A stretch of 64,000 bases of DNA from assembly GCA_027490955.1 (NCBI GenBank), contig JAIXXB010000019.1, positions 158,722-222,721 of the forward strand. Direction: 5' to 3'. This document shows positions 1-9,010 of this stretch, in pieces. A model generated the notes under the pieces. The model was not told the origin of the DNA. It was given only the letters and a program-made list of their open reading frames with translations, and did no database searches. Position 1 is the stretch's first letter, and each line of letters opens with the position of its first letter. The stretch comes from Rhodobacter sp. GTDB lineage: Bacteria > Pseudomonadota > Alphaproteobacteria > Rhodobacterales > Rhodobacteraceae. Position numbers and translations under genes: made by a program.

Positions 1-52
1 GCCCGCGCAGAGGCCTTGCTTTTGCACAGATGATTTGGCCATTGGAGATCTT

Positions 53-349
53 ATGAACACGACCTTGAAAATTGCCCTCGCAGCCCTGACCCTTGGCGCT
101 GCAGCACCTGCTTTGGCACAGCAAATTGACATCTCGACCATCACCTGCGGCGATGCCGTTGCGATGAGCGCAGAAGAATTGACCCTGACCGTTGCCTTCA
201 TCGATGGCTATACGGGCGGCGAGGCGGGCGATCCTGTTTTGGACGTCGAGCGTTTGAACGGCGATTTGGCAAAAGTGGGCGAAGCCTGCGCCGCTGATGC
301 CACTGTCACCTTGATGGATGCGATGAAAACGGCTTTGGCCGCTGAATAA
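53..349 (+). CDS. HdeA/HdeB-like small periplasmic protein
   Basis: A 98-residue secreted protein. The first 20 or so residues are a signal peptide ending ALA before QQIDIS. The mature part has two cysteines, one after the ITCGDA motif and one in the EACAADA stretch, spaced like the disulfide pair of HdeA-type acid-stress proteins. A GGAG ribosome site at 44-47 sits five bases before the ATG at 53, so this start is preferred over one 18 bases upstream. The gene stands alone and is followed by a strong terminator. HdeA-type proteins act as periplasmic acid chaperones in enterobacteria; the role of the alphaproteobacterial members is not established. The family call rests on length, signal and cysteine pattern. 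Confidence 0.7.
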   Translation: MNTTLKIALAALTLGAAAPALAQQIDISTITCGDAVAMSAEELTLTVAFIDGYTGGEAGDPVLDVERLNGDLAKVGEACAADATVTLMDAMKTALAAE

Positions 350-370
350 TCTTTGTTCTATATGTGAAAA

Positions 371-394
371 AAGGCGGGGCATTGTCCCCGCCTT
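371..394. terminator. Rho-independent terminator after the HdeA-like gene
   Basis: A nine-base-pair stem, AAGGCGGGG and CCCCGCCTT, closes a six-base loop. It is flanked by an A-run upstream and TTTTGGTTTT downstream, so it can work in both directions, ending this gene and the converging PAP2 gene. Confidence 0.8.
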
Positions 395-457
395 TTGGTT
401 TTGCGCCTGCGGCCACGTGCGGGGGCAAGGCAGGGGGGGAGCAGGCGGCGCCTGTGC

Positions 458-1015
458 CTAAAACCGCCACGTATAGGAAATGCTGAAAAAGTCGTCGCTG
501 ATTTTCACGCGCAACCCATTGACGAAAAACCCAACCGCAAGGCCAGCGGCAACTTGCAGCGGGGTGTGCCGATCTGCGTCAATTCGCGACAGGCCGACTG
601 CCAGCGCCAAGGAATAGGTGGCAAATTGCATGGCAGGGTTATCTTTATAGCAAAACTGCGCCAAATTGGCCGCGCCGAACATCGCGCTGGCGCTGTGGCC
701 CGAAGGAAAGCCATGCCCCGACCCATCGGGGCGCTGGTTGAGGCGCGCATCGCGCAGGATTGCCTTACTGCCATGCACCGCTGCTGCCTGCACCGCATAG
801 CCAAGCGCCGTCTCGCCAGCGCGCCCTTGCCGCACGGCGCAGGTCATGGCCGCAAGGGGCAGGGCAAACTGCATGATATCGCCAAATTTGGTAAAGCGAT
901 CATCCGCTTGGGCGGGCTGCGCCACGGCGAGCAGACAAGCTGCCGTGACCGCGCGGGCGGCTGAATGACGGGTCGAACGGGCGAGGGCAAATTGGCGCAT
1001 AAGCATGGTTAACAT
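458..1015 (-). CDS. PAP2-superfamily phosphatase-like protein with signal peptide
   Basis: About 185 residues. The N-terminus is a cleavable signal (AVTAACLLAVAQPAQA before DDRF). The core has an RPDGSG segment, the hallmark PSGH motif followed by SAS, and the SRIDADRH motif, which are the catalytic blocks of the type 2 phosphatidic acid phosphatase / acid phosphatase superfamily. The family normally has Asp four residues after the last His (HxxxD); here it is Gln (HTPLQ), so activity may be altered. The last residues, FFSISYTWRF, end in Phe and look like an outer-membrane beta strand, unusual for PAP2. The first in-frame ATG is at 1015; a second ATG at 1000 is possible. Substrate unknown. 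Confidence 0.7.
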   Translation of the reverse strand: MLTMLMRQFALARSTRHSAARAVTAACLLAVAQPAQADDRFTKFGDIMQFALPLAAMTCAVRQGRAGETALGYAVQAAAVHGSKAILRDARLNQRPDGSGHGFPSGHSASAMFGAANLAQFCYKDNPAMQFATYSLALAVGLSRIDADRHTPLQVAAGLAVGFFVNGLRVKISDDFFSISYTWRF

Positions 1016-1245
1016 AGGGCCGCCCCGCCAGAAAGAGCGCAAGCGGGATGCGATGCTATGCAAAATTGCCAAAGATCCGCATCAGAATGGGGCGGCTGTA
1101 AGGCCAGATATGACCGCCCGCAAAGCGGCGGCGCAGGGATGAATGGTGTGGCAAAGCGGGCAATAGAAGGCCCGTCTCGGCTGCGTATATCGCGCGCGGG
1201 ATGCGCGTTTGCACATGCCCGCCACCTTTGAATTGCCACCCGCCC

Positions 1246-2889
1246 CTAAACCAACCGCGCCCCCTCGACCGCCGCGCGCACAAAATCGGCAAACAGCGGA
1301 TGGGGCGCGAAGGGTTTGCTTTTCAACTCGGGGTGAAACTGCACGCCGATAAACCACGGGTGGTCTTTCACCTCGACGATTTCGGGCAATTTGCCATCGG
1401 GGGACATGCCTGAAAACATCAGCCCGCAGGCCTCGAGCCGATCTTTATAGCGCATATCCACCTCGTAGCGGTGGCGGTGGCGTTCCTCAATCGCGGTGGC
1501 CCCGTAAATCTGCGCCACATGCGAGCCAGCGGTTAAGCTGGCCGAATAGGCCCCAAGGCGCATCGTGCCGCCCTTATCATCGCCCAGTTTGCGCTGGGTC
1601 ACATGATTGCCCTGCACCCATTCTTTCAAATGATAGACCACGGGGGTAAAGCGTTTTGCCCCTGCCTCTACGTCAAACTCTTCGCTGCCCGCATTGGTCA
1701 CCCCTGCCAAATTGCGCGCCGATTCAATCACCGCCATTTGCATGCCCAAACAAATGCCCAAGTATGGCACTTTTTTCTCGCGGGCAAACTGCGCGGCTTT
1801 GATTTTGCCTTCTGTCCCGCGCTCGCCAAAGCCGCCGGGCACCAGAATGGCGTGGAAGGGTTCCAAAAACGCCGCGGGGTCTTCGCGTTCAAAAATCTCG
1901 GCATCGATCCATTCGGCGCGCACGCGCACGCGGTTGGCCATGCCGCCATGGGTCAGCGCCTCGGCAATCGATTTATAGGCGTCTTCTAGCTGGGTATATT
2001 TGCCGACAATGGCCACGCGCACCTCGCCCTCGGCATGGGTCAGGCGGTCCATCACATCTTCCCAGCGGGCAAGGTTGGGCTTGGGCGCGGGCGAGATGCC
2101 AAATGCGTCCAGCACCGCCTGATCCAGCCCCGCGCGATGATAGGCCAAGGGGGCCTCGTAAATGGTTTTCAAATCATAGGCGGGCACGACATGATCTTTG
2201 CGCACATTGCAAAACAGCGCGATTTTTTCCAGTTCGCGGTCGGGGATTGGATGTTCGCTGCGGCAGACCAGAACATCGGGGGCAAGGCCGATGGATTGCA
2301 ATTCCTTGACGCTGTGCTGGGTGGGTTTGGTTTTCAATTCACCACTGGCGGCCAGATAGGGCAGCAAGGTCAGATGCATCAAAATAGACTGGCCGCGCGG
2401 GCGTTCGTGGATGAATTGGCGGATCGATTCAAAAAACGGCAGGCCTTCGATATCGCCCACAGTGCCGCCAATTTCGCACAGCATGAAATCCACCTCGGAT
2501 TCCCCGATGCGCAGAAAATCTTTGATTTCATTGGTCACATGCGGAATGACTTGGATGGTTTTGCCAAGGTAATCGCCGCGCCGTTCTTTTTCCAGCACAT
2601 TGGAATAGATGCGGCCCGATGAAATACTGTCGCTTTGGCGGGCCGAGACGCCCGTAAAACGCTCATAATGGCCCAGATCAAGGTCAGTTTCCGCGCCGTC
2701 ATCGGTCACAAACACCTCGCCATGTTCGAAGGGCGACATGGTGCCAGGATCGACGTTTAGATAGGGATCCAACTTGCGCAGGCGCACTGTATAGCCGCGC
2801 GCCTGTAGCAATGCGCCCAAGGCGGCAGAGGCGAGCCCCTTACCCAGAGATGACACCACACCGCCTGTGATGAAAATATACCGCGCCAT
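1246..2889 (-). CDS. pyrG: CTP synthase
   Basis: A 547-residue, full-length CTP synthase that makes CTP from UTP, ATP and glutamine. The N-terminal synthetase domain starts [17 protein letters not shown], with the P-loop and the conserved [19 protein letters not shown] block. The C-terminal class I glutamine amidotransferase domain has the nucleophile in GICLGMQ and the HPE of the triad near the end ([10 protein letters not shown]). In many relatives secG lies next to pyrG; here secG is 9 kb away, so that link is broken. It probably has its own promoter in the 180 bp before the start. Confidence 0.98.
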   Translation of the reverse strand: MARYIFITGGVVSSLGKGLASAALGALLQARGYTVRLRKLDPYLNVDPGTMSPFEHGEVFVTDDGAETDLDLGHYERFTGVSARQSDSISSGRIYSNVLEKERRGDYLGKTIQVIPHVTNEIKDFLRIGESEVDFMLCEIGGTVGDIEGLPFFESIRQFIHERPRGQSILMHLTLLPYLAASGELKTKPTQHSVKELQSIGLAPDVLVCRSEHPIPDRELEKIALFCNVRKDHVVPAYDLKTIYEAPLAYHRAGLDQAVLDAFGISPAPKPNLARWEDVMDRLTHAEGEVRVAIVGKYTQLEDAYKSIAEALTHGGMANRVRVRAEWIDAEIFEREDPAAFLEPFHAILVPGGFGERGTEGKIKAAQFAREKKVPYLGICLGMQMAVIESARNLAGVTNAGSEEFDVEAGAKRFTPVVYHLKEWVQGNHVTQRKLGDDKGGTMRLGAYSASLTAGSHVAQIYGATAIEERHRHRYEVDMRYKDRLEACGLMFSGMSPDGKLPEIVEVKDHPWFIGVQFHPELKSKPFAPHPLFADFVRAAVEGARLV

Positions 2890-3069
2890 GTGGATGCTCC
2901 CGTGCCCAAAACCAATGCGATTCGCACATTAAAGAATCGCTGTATCACGGGATTTAAGAAGTAACCCAAGATCGGTGGCTTCGCAACCGCAACGCTAGAT
3001 GATGATGAAGAAACTTATCACAAAACAAAGGGTAGCGGTGCTTGGGCCGCGCGGCAGGGCGCTTTGGCC

Positions 3070-4689
3070 CTATGAGGCCAGATGTTCAAACAATCGCGCC
3101 ACAGCCTCGGCACCTGGATCGTTATGGCCCGTCAGTTGCCCCGCGCTGATATAGGCTGCGCGCCCTGCCTTGGCATGGGTGATGGTGGCGGTGTGATCGG
3201 CCCCTTGGCGGGCCGCTTTGGCCGCATCCATAAGGCCATTTGGCAGCGCGTCCAGCGCAGGCATCAGCGCATCGACCATCGTGCGATCACCAAGATTTGC
3301 GCCGCCGATTTGCTGCATCCGCGCAAGGCCCGCGCGCAGCGCATCGCGCATGGTCAGCCCGCTAGAGGCCGCATCCCCCGCCGCCGAAAAGAAAATCGCC
3401 AGCAAGACGCCTGAAGAGCCGCCCATAGTTTGCGACAATTCCATGCCGATGGCGCGCAAAAGTTGGGTATGATCGGCCAGCGGCAACTGATCGACCGCAT
3501 CTATCAGCGCCTGCGCCGCCCCTGCCAAGGTTGACCCCGTATCGCCATCGCCTGATTTGGCATCGAGCGCATTCAAATCTGCCTCCATGCCCAAAATGAT
3601 GCGGCAGCATTTCAACAAAAATGCATGCGTTGCGCCATGGGCCGAAGGGATAGCCCTGATCGGGGCCAGACCATCGGGCAGGGCCACGGTTTTGGGCGCA
3701 GCCACTGCCATACATCCGGGCCATGCTGCAAGGCCAACAGGCGCTTGCAGGGCGGTTTCCACCTCGGGTGTCAGCGGGCAGAGCGAGACGGACACGCCGC
3801 GCATATCCAGCGATGTCATCATCGCCGCGGGCCCCACGATAAAGCGAATTCTGCGCCCCAAATCGGAACGCAGCAATTCATAGCTGAGCACCGACATTTC
3901 CAAGACCGAGGCCGCGCCCAGATTGTTCAGCAGCGCGACATAGGGCGTGTCTTCGGCCACGGCCTTTAGCTTTTCAACCATGGCCGCCATGGCCTGTTCG
4001 GCGCTGGTGAAATCCACCTGCTCGACACCGGGTTCGCCATGAATACCAAGGCCGAGTTCGGCCTTGCCATGGGGAATGCGGTTTTCTTTGGCCGATCCGG
4101 GCACCGTGCAAGTGTCCAGCGACATACCGATAGATTTTGTGCCCGCAATCACCTTTTGCGCGGCGGCAGTGACGCGGGCCAAATCCGCCCCCGACTCGGC
4201 CAAATAGCCTGCCACCTTGTGCACGAACAGCGTGCCTGCCAAGCCGCGCGATTGCGGCAGGTTGGGCAGGGCGATGTCATCATCGACAATCACCATATCC
4301 ACCTTCAACCCAAAGGCGCGGGCACGCTCGGCCGCAAGGCCAAAGTTCAGCCTGTCACCCGTGTAGTTTTTGACCACCAGCAAACAGCCCGCAGGCCCCG
4401 TTGTGGCCAGAATACCCGCCAAAACCGCATCGACCGAGGGCGAGGCAAACACATCGCCGCAAACGGCGGCAGTCAGCATGCCTGGCCCGACAAAACCCGC
4501 ATGGGCAGGTTCATGCCCCGACCCGCCCCCCGAGACGATGGCCACTTTGCTTTTGTCCCAATCGGCCCGCATCACAACGCGGATATGGGGATAGCCATCA
4601 AGGCGCACCAATCGTCCTGCACTGGCCATCAGCGTGCCGTCGATGGCCTCGGTGACGATGTTTTCGCGTTTGTTCATGAATTGGGTCAT
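3070..4689 (-). CDS. Dihydroxyacetone kinase, fused DhaK-DhaL type
   Basis: A 539-residue single-chain kinase. The N-terminal DhaK domain has GGGSGHEPAHAGFVG and the IHGEPG motif, whose His (about residue 217) forms the hemiaminal with the substrate carbonyl in this family. The C-terminal DhaL domain has AKSGDGDTGSTL, the Mg-ATP site. It uses ATP, not the PTS. Start at 4689 is chosen because AAGGA lies just upstream and the previous gene ends 10 bp before. It is the last gene of the ABC importer operon, so it probably phosphorylates the imported sugar. Members of this family also act on erythrulose, so the substrate (dihydroxyacetone or a four-carbon ketose) is open. Confidence 0.93.
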   Translation of the reverse strand: MTQFMNKRENIVTEAIDGTLMASAGRLVRLDGYPHIRVVMRADWDKSKVAIVSGGGSGHEPAHAGFVGPGMLTAAVCGDVFASPSVDAVLAGILATTGPAGCLLVVKNYTGDRLNFGLAAERARAFGLKVDMVIVDDDIALPNLPQSRGLAGTLFVHKVAGYLAESGADLARVTAAAQKVIAGTKSIGMSLDTCTVPGSAKENRIPHGKAELGLGIHGEPGVEQVDFTSAEQAMAAMVEKLKAVAEDTPYVALLNNLGAASVLEMSVLSYELLRSDLGRRIRFIVGPAAMMTSLDMRGVSVSLCPLTPEVETALQAPVGLAAWPGCMAVAAPKTVALPDGLAPIRAIPSAHGATHAFLLKCCRIILGMEADLNALDAKSGDGDTGSTLAGAAQALIDAVDQLPLADHTQLLRAIGMELSQTMGGSSGVLLAIFFSAAGDAASSGLTMRDALRAGLARMQQIGGANLGDRTMVDALMPALDALPNGLMDAAKAARQGADHTATITHAKAGRAAYISAGQLTGHNDPGAEAVARLFEHLAS

Positions 4690-4699
4690 TGTGCTGTCC

Positions 4700-5695
4700 T
4701 TAAACGATACGCCCGCCATCTGCGCTAAAGAAAAACGCATTATGCGGTTGGATTTTTACGATGTCGCCAGATTTCAGCAAAGTATGCGCCTCTGTGACGG
4801 TGATCAGATCATGGTTTTGGAAAGACAGGTGCAAACGTGTTTGATCGCCCAAATGTTCGACCCGTTTGACAATACTGTCTTGCCCTTCGCCCTGCTTGAT
4901 CTGTTCGGGGCGCAGGCCAATAAAGGCTGCGCCGCGCGGCGCGGGGCCAAACAAATCGGCAGGCAGGATATTGATATGGGGCTGGCCCAGCCTGCCTGCG
5001 GCATAGATGCTGACGGGCTGTTCGTAAATCTCGCGCGGGGTGCCAAATTGCACCAGCCTGCCCTTGTCCAGCACGCCCACATGGGTGGCCATGGTCATCG
5101 CTTCGATTTGATCATGGGTCACATAGAGGAACGTGGCCCCCAGATTGGCCTGAATGCTTTTCATCTCGACCCGCAAATCCGCCCGCAGTTTTGCATCCAA
5201 ACTGCTCAGCGGCTCGTCCATCAGATAGACGGATGGATTGCGCACCAAAGCGCGCCCAATCGAGACGCGCTGCATCTCGCCGCCAGAGAGGGCGGTTGCC
5301 TTATTGTCCAGCTTATGGGCGATTTGCAGCGTCTGGGCGACTTCGGCAACTTTGCGGTCAATCTCGGCGCGTGGGGTGTTCAGCAAGGGCGATTTCAGCG
5401 GAAATTCCATATTCTCGCGCACAGTCAGGTGCGGGTAGAGCGAGTATTGCTGAAACACCATCGCCACATTGCGCTGCGCAGGCGTGTAGCCCTGCATGGG
5501 CTGCCCGCCGATATGCACGCTGCCCTTGTCAGGCGCGTCCAGCCCTGCGACCATGCGCAAAATCGTGGTCTTGCCTGCCCCTGTCGGCCCCAAAAGCACC
5601 ACAAAAGCGCCGTCAGGAATGGTCAGCGAGACATCTTGCAACGCCGCCGTTGCGCCAAAAGATTTAAAGACATTTTGCAGCATCACGTCAGCCAT
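4700..5695 (-). CDS. ABC sugar importer ATPase (second ATPase subunit)
   Basis: A 331-residue ATPase of the MalK/UgpC type. Walker A GPTGAGKTT, signature LSGGEMQRVSIGRA, Walker B LMDEPLSSLD and the switch His in VTHDQIEAM are intact. The C-terminal third is the regulatory OB-like domain typical of sugar importers (GLRPEQI). Start at 5695 follows an AAGGTG site and overlaps the end of the upstream ATPase gene by eight bases. Two different ATPases in one operon suggest a heterodimer on the two permeases. Confidence 0.93.
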   Translation of the reverse strand: MADVMLQNVFKSFGATAALQDVSLTIPDGAFVVLLGPTGAGKTTILRMVAGLDAPDKGSVHIGGQPMQGYTPAQRNVAMVFQQYSLYPHLTVRENMEFPLKSPLLNTPRAEIDRKVAEVAQTLQIAHKLDNKATALSGGEMQRVSIGRALVRNPSVYLMDEPLSSLDAKLRADLRVEMKSIQANLGATFLYVTHDQIEAMTMATHVGVLDKGRLVQFGTPREIYEQPVSIYAAGRLGQPHINILPADLFGPAPRGAAFIGLRPEQIKQGEGQDSIVKRVEHLGDQTRLHLSFQNHDLITVTEAHTLLKSGDIVKIQPHNAFFFSADGGRIV

Positions 5696-6782
5696 GGGAC
5701 AGCACCTTTTGATTTGCCTTTGACAAAAGCGCGTGGCCGTTGGGTGCGAAGAGGGAAATTGACCGCGAGTCAAACCGCAGGCCTGTGACCTCGCCAATAC
5801 GCACGGCCACATCGGCCTTAATGCGCGCCTTCACCGCGCCCAGAGGGGTGTCGAAGGTGATGATCTGCGTTGTCCCCAGATATTCGCTGGCGATGATTCT
5901 GCCGCGATAGGGCGCGGCATCGTCCAGATGCACATGTTCGGGCCGCACGCCAAAGGTCAGCTTGCCATTGGTGCCCGAAAGTATTTCTGGCACGTCGATG
6001 GCGGCATCATTCAGACGCACCGATGTGGCCCCATTGCCCGCCACATCGTTAAACTCTAAAAGGTTCATCGCGGGTGAGCCGATGAATTTTGCCACAAAGG
6101 TGGTGGCGGGCCAGTCATAGATATCTTGCGGCTTGCCGAATTGTTCGACAATGCCGTGATTCATCACCACGATCTTATCGCCCATCTGCATCGCCTCTAG
6201 CTGGTCATGGGTGACATAAACTGTGGTTGCGCCCATACGGTCGTGCAGCGCGCGCAGTTCCAGCGCCATATGTTCGCGAAATTCAGCGTCCAGCGCGCCA
6301 AGGGGTTCGTCCATCAAAAAACAAGATGGATCGCGCACAATGGCGCGGCCAAGGGCCACGCGCTGGCGATCCCCGCCCGACAGGCCACTGACAGGCTTAT
6401 CCAAAAGGGCAGTGATGCCCAAAATCTCGGCCACTTCGCTGACTTTGGCGCGCACTTGGGCGCGCGGCATGCCTTGGCTGACAAGGGGATAAGAGATGTT
6501 TTTGCGCACGTTCATATGCGGGTAAAGCGCGAACATTTGAAACACAAAGGCGATGTCGCGCTGGCTGGCAGGCTTTTGGCTGACCTCGGCCCCGTCGATG
6601 TAAATCTCGCCCGAAGTGGGCAGTTCCAACCCCGCAATCATGCGCAACGTGGTGGTCTTGCCGCAGCCCGATGGGCCCAGCAGCATGAAAAACTCGCCAT
6701 CCTCGACAGTAAAGCTAGAGGATTGCACAGCGGTAAAGGCGCCAAATTCCTTGCGCAGGTTCTTGATGATGATCTGTGCCAC
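5688..6782 (-). CDS. ABC sugar importer ATPase (first ATPase subunit)
   Basis: A 364-residue MalK-type ATPase. Walker A GPSGCGKTT, signature LSGGDRQRVALGRA, Walker B LMDEPLGALD and VTHDQLEAM are all present. A C-terminal TOBE-like domain carries FGVRPEHVHL. The likely start is the GTG at 6782 (VAQIIIKNLRKEF), four bases past the stop of the small membrane protein gene, with a TCAGG site upstream; an ATG start further upstream would run through the preceding gene. Translationally coupled on both sides. Confidence 0.92.
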   Translation of the reverse strand: MAQIIIKNLRKEFGAFTAVQSSSFTVEDGEFFMLLGPSGCGKTTTLRMIAGLELPTSGEIYIDGAEVSQKPASQRDIAFVFQMFALYPHMNVRKNISYPLVSQGMPRAQVRAKVSEVAEILGITALLDKPVSGLSGGDRQRVALGRAIVRDPSCFLMDEPLGALDAEFREHMALELRALHDRMGATTVYVTHDQLEAMQMGDKIVVMNHGIVEQFGKPQDIYDWPATTFVAKFIGSPAMNLLEFNDVAGNGATSVRLNDAAIDVPEILSGTNGKLTFGVRPEHVHLDDAAPYRGRIIASEYLGTTQIITFDTPLGAVKARIKADVAVRIGEVTGLRFDSRSISLFAPNGHALLSKANQKVLSHG

Positions 6783-6786
6783 CTGA

Positions 6787-6975
6787 CTACTCCGGAAAAT
6801 GGCTGACGATGATGAACATGACGGTTCCAATCAACGTGACGATGAAGGAATAGGTGAACAGCACCAAGGCAAAGGGTTGCATCAGCATGAACACACCCAG
6901 CGCAATCAATATGGTGGCAAGCATTTCCCATGGGCCACGGCGCAGCCGCAGCAAGCCTTTGATAAAACTGCTCAT
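6787..6975 (-). CDS. Small integral membrane protein of the sugar ABC operon
   Basis: A 62-residue protein, M-S-S-F-I-K to H-F-P-E, with two predicted transmembrane helices separated by a short turn (about residues 18-38 and 40-58). Its ATG overlaps the stop of the upstream permease as ATGA, and it ends four bases before the GTG of the next ATPase, so it is clearly a gene of the operon. Small membrane proteins are known in glycerol-type ABC operons of rhizobia (DUF2160), but this one does not resemble that family as I recall it. It may be an accessory or assembly subunit of the importer; function unknown. Confidence 0.8.
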   Translation of the reverse strand: MSSFIKGLLRLRRGPWEMLATILIALGVFMLMQPFALVLFTYSFIVTLIGTVMFIIVSHFPE

Positions 6976-7910
6976 TTGCGCACCGCCCCAAATGTAATGC
7001 CCCGCAGCAGATGTTTGCGCAGCAAGATTGTGAACACCATGATCGGCACCAAGAACAAGGTCGCCCCTGCCGCGACGGCAGGCCAATCTTTGCCGCCCGC
7101 CCCAATGATGGTGGGAATAAAGGGCGGCGCGGTTTGCGCTGTGCCCGAGGTCAGCAGCACGGCAAAGGCATATTCGTTCCACGCAAAGATCAGGCAAAAA
7201 ATGGCGGTGGAGGCGATACCCGTGGCGGCCTGCGGCAGCACAACTTTGTAGAACGCCTGAAACCGCGTGTAGCCATCAATCAGCGCCGCCTCTTCGTATT
7301 CGATGGGGATTTCATCGATAAACCCCTTCAGCAGCCAGACCGAGAGCGACAGGTTGACCGCCGTATACAGCAAAATCATGCCCAAATGTGTGTCCGATAG
7401 GCCCAGTTGGCGATACATCAGGAATATCGGGATGGCGACAGCAATGGGCGGCATCATGCGTGTGGACAAGATAAAGAACAGCAAATCATCCTTCAGCGGC
7501 ACTTTGAATCGGCTAAAGGCATAGGCGGCAATCGTGCCCAAAAACACCGACAAAAAGGTCGAACCAAACCCGATGATGATCGAGTTCAAAAACCGCTCGC
7601 CATATTTGGACGGGCCTGTGATGACCATGTCATATTGCCGCACGATTTCGTCGTAAAAGGTTTCGGGCGGGGGCAGGGCGGCCAAATCTTCGGGGGTGAC
7701 GCGACTGCGCGAGGTGAACAGGTTCACATAGCCTTCAACCGAAGGTTCAAAGATGACCTTGGGCGGATAGGCAATGGCATCGGCTGGGGTTTTAAAGCCC
7801 GTGGCGATGATCCACGCAAGCGGCATCAGCGTGATCAGCGCATAGGCAATCACCAAAACACCCGCGATCCATTTCTGGCGGTTTGACGGTTCGGTTATGG
7901 AAAAGCTCAT
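6972..7910 (-). CDS. ABC carbohydrate importer permease (second)
   Basis: A 312-residue inner-membrane permease of the MalG type. There is an N-terminal helix (VLVIAYALITLMPLAWIIAT), a long periplasmic loop rich in Pro and Glu, then a five-helix core with the EAA loop EYEEAALIDGYTRFQAFYKVVLP that docks onto the ATPase. It starts with ATG overlapping the stop of the first permease (ATGA) and ends overlapping the start of the 62-residue membrane protein in the same way. Confidence 0.93.
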   Translation of the reverse strand: MSFSITEPSNRQKWIAGVLVIAYALITLMPLAWIIATGFKTPADAIAYPPKVIFEPSVEGYVNLFTSRSRVTPEDLAALPPPETFYDEIVRQYDMVITGPSKYGERFLNSIIIGFGSTFLSVFLGTIAAYAFSRFKVPLKDDLLFFILSTRMMPPIAVAIPIFLMYRQLGLSDTHLGMILLYTAVNLSLSVWLLKGFIDEIPIEYEEAALIDGYTRFQAFYKVVLPQAATGIASTAIFCLIFAWNEYAFAVLLTSGTAQTAPPFIPTIIGAGGKDWPAVAAGATLFLVPIMVFTILLRKHLLRGITFGAVRK

Positions 7911-8854
7911 CTGTCTTTAACCTTATTTAGGGCTTTCACGTAAATCGAAGCCAGCCCAAAGACGGTGACAAAAAGGATGACGGCATAGGCAGATGCATAG
8001 CCCGTGCGCCATTTCTCGAATGCTTCGCGTTTCAGATCGATCGAGGTCAGTTGCGTGGTGGCCCCCGGCCCGCCGCCTGTCAGTTGCACGACCAAGTCGA
8101 ACATCTTGAAATTCTCGATCCCGCGAAAGAGCACGGCCAGCATCAGAAAGGGCAGCGCCATCGGCAGGGTGATCGTCCAAAACTGCCGCCATTTGCTGGC
8201 GCGGTCGCATTCGGCGGCCTCGTAAATGCTGGAGGGGATCGAACGCAAACCCGCCAGACAAATCAGCATCACAAAGGGTGTCCACATCCATGTATCCACG
8301 ATCACAATGGCCCAAGGGGCCAGCGGCACTTCGCCAATCATGGAAAAGCTGGCAGGATCAGTGCCTGTCAGAAAGCTGATGAAATAGTTGAACAGCCCGA
8401 TTTGCGGCTGGTACAGAAATGTCCAAAAATTGCCCACCACGGCGGGCGACAGCATCATCGGCAGCACGATCAGCGTTGTCCACATATCGTTGCCGCGAAA
8501 CTTTTTGTTGATCAGATAGGCCAGCGTAAAGCCAATCAAAACCTGCAGCACGATTGTCCAAATCAGAAAATGCGCCGTGGCTTGCAGCGATGTCCACGTG
8601 TCCGAATCGGTCAGGATTTTGCGATAATTTTCTATGCCGACAAATTCGACCGCATTGTTGGGGCGGTTGGTGCGAAAATTGGTCAGGCTGAGGCGGATTG
8701 TCCAGATCAGCGGAAAGATATTGACCGCCAGCAGCAGAAAAATTGTCGGCGCGATAAAGATCCAAGCGATGGTGCGATCGGACAGGCCACGGATTTTGCG
8801 GGCCAAACTGGGTGGTGTGGCAAGGGCTGCGCGCTTGGACAAGGGATCGGGCAT
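7907..8854 (-). CDS. ABC carbohydrate importer permease (first)
   Basis: A 315-residue permease of the MalF/UgpA type with six predicted helices. The EAA loop reads SIYEAAECDRASKWRQFWTITLP. Start at 8854 has a CAGGAA site upstream. The 156 bp between this gene and the binding-protein gene hold a strong hairpin but no other gene. With the second permease it forms the import channel. Confidence 0.93.
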   Translation of the reverse strand: MPDPLSKRAALATPPSLARKIRGLSDRTIAWIFIAPTIFLLLAVNIFPLIWTIRLSLTNFRTNRPNNAVEFVGIENYRKILTDSDTWTSLQATAHFLIWTIVLQVLIGFTLAYLINKKFRGNDMWTTLIVLPMMLSPAVVGNFWTFLYQPQIGLFNYFISFLTGTDPASFSMIGEVPLAPWAIVIVDTWMWTPFVMLICLAGLRSIPSSIYEAAECDRASKWRQFWTITLPMALPFLMLAVLFRGIENFKMFDLVVQLTGGGPGATTQLTSIDLKREAFEKWRTGYASAYAVILFVTVFGLASIYVKALNKVKDR

Positions 8855-8959
8855 GATATGTTCCTGAAGTTTGGCAGGCAGGATTTGGTTGGCAGGGGTC
8901 AGCGCACAGGGTTGCGCGCGCAGGCGCGGGGCCAAACAGGGCGCATGGCCCCGCGCCGT

Positions 8960-8987
8960 GCTATCAGACCCTAGCGGGCCTGATAGC
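8960..8987 (-). other. Intercistronic hairpin after the binding-protein gene
   Basis: The two eight-base arms GCTATCAG and CTGATAGC extend inward through a G-U pair and CCC/GGG around a GCTA loop, giving a 12-base-pair stem. It lies between the binding-protein and permease genes of one operon and has no long T-run. Such hairpins often protect the binding-protein mRNA from 3' decay and make it more abundant than the permease message. Confidence 0.65.
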
Positions 8988-9010
8988 GTTTTGGAACGTG
9001 CAAGCGCGGT

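Noticed and set aside
395..964. 189-residue plus-strand frame opposite the PAP2 gene
   Set aside because: The PAP2 strand has PSGH and SR...H motifs and a signal peptide; this frame has no features.
4634..5788. 384-residue open frame opposite the ABC ATPase
   Set aside because: Antisense shadow of a clear ATPase gene, with no supporting signals.
6787..6975. 62-residue protein as DUF2160
   Set aside because: DUF2160 proteins are longer and, as far as I can recall, do not share this sequence; only operon position is similar.
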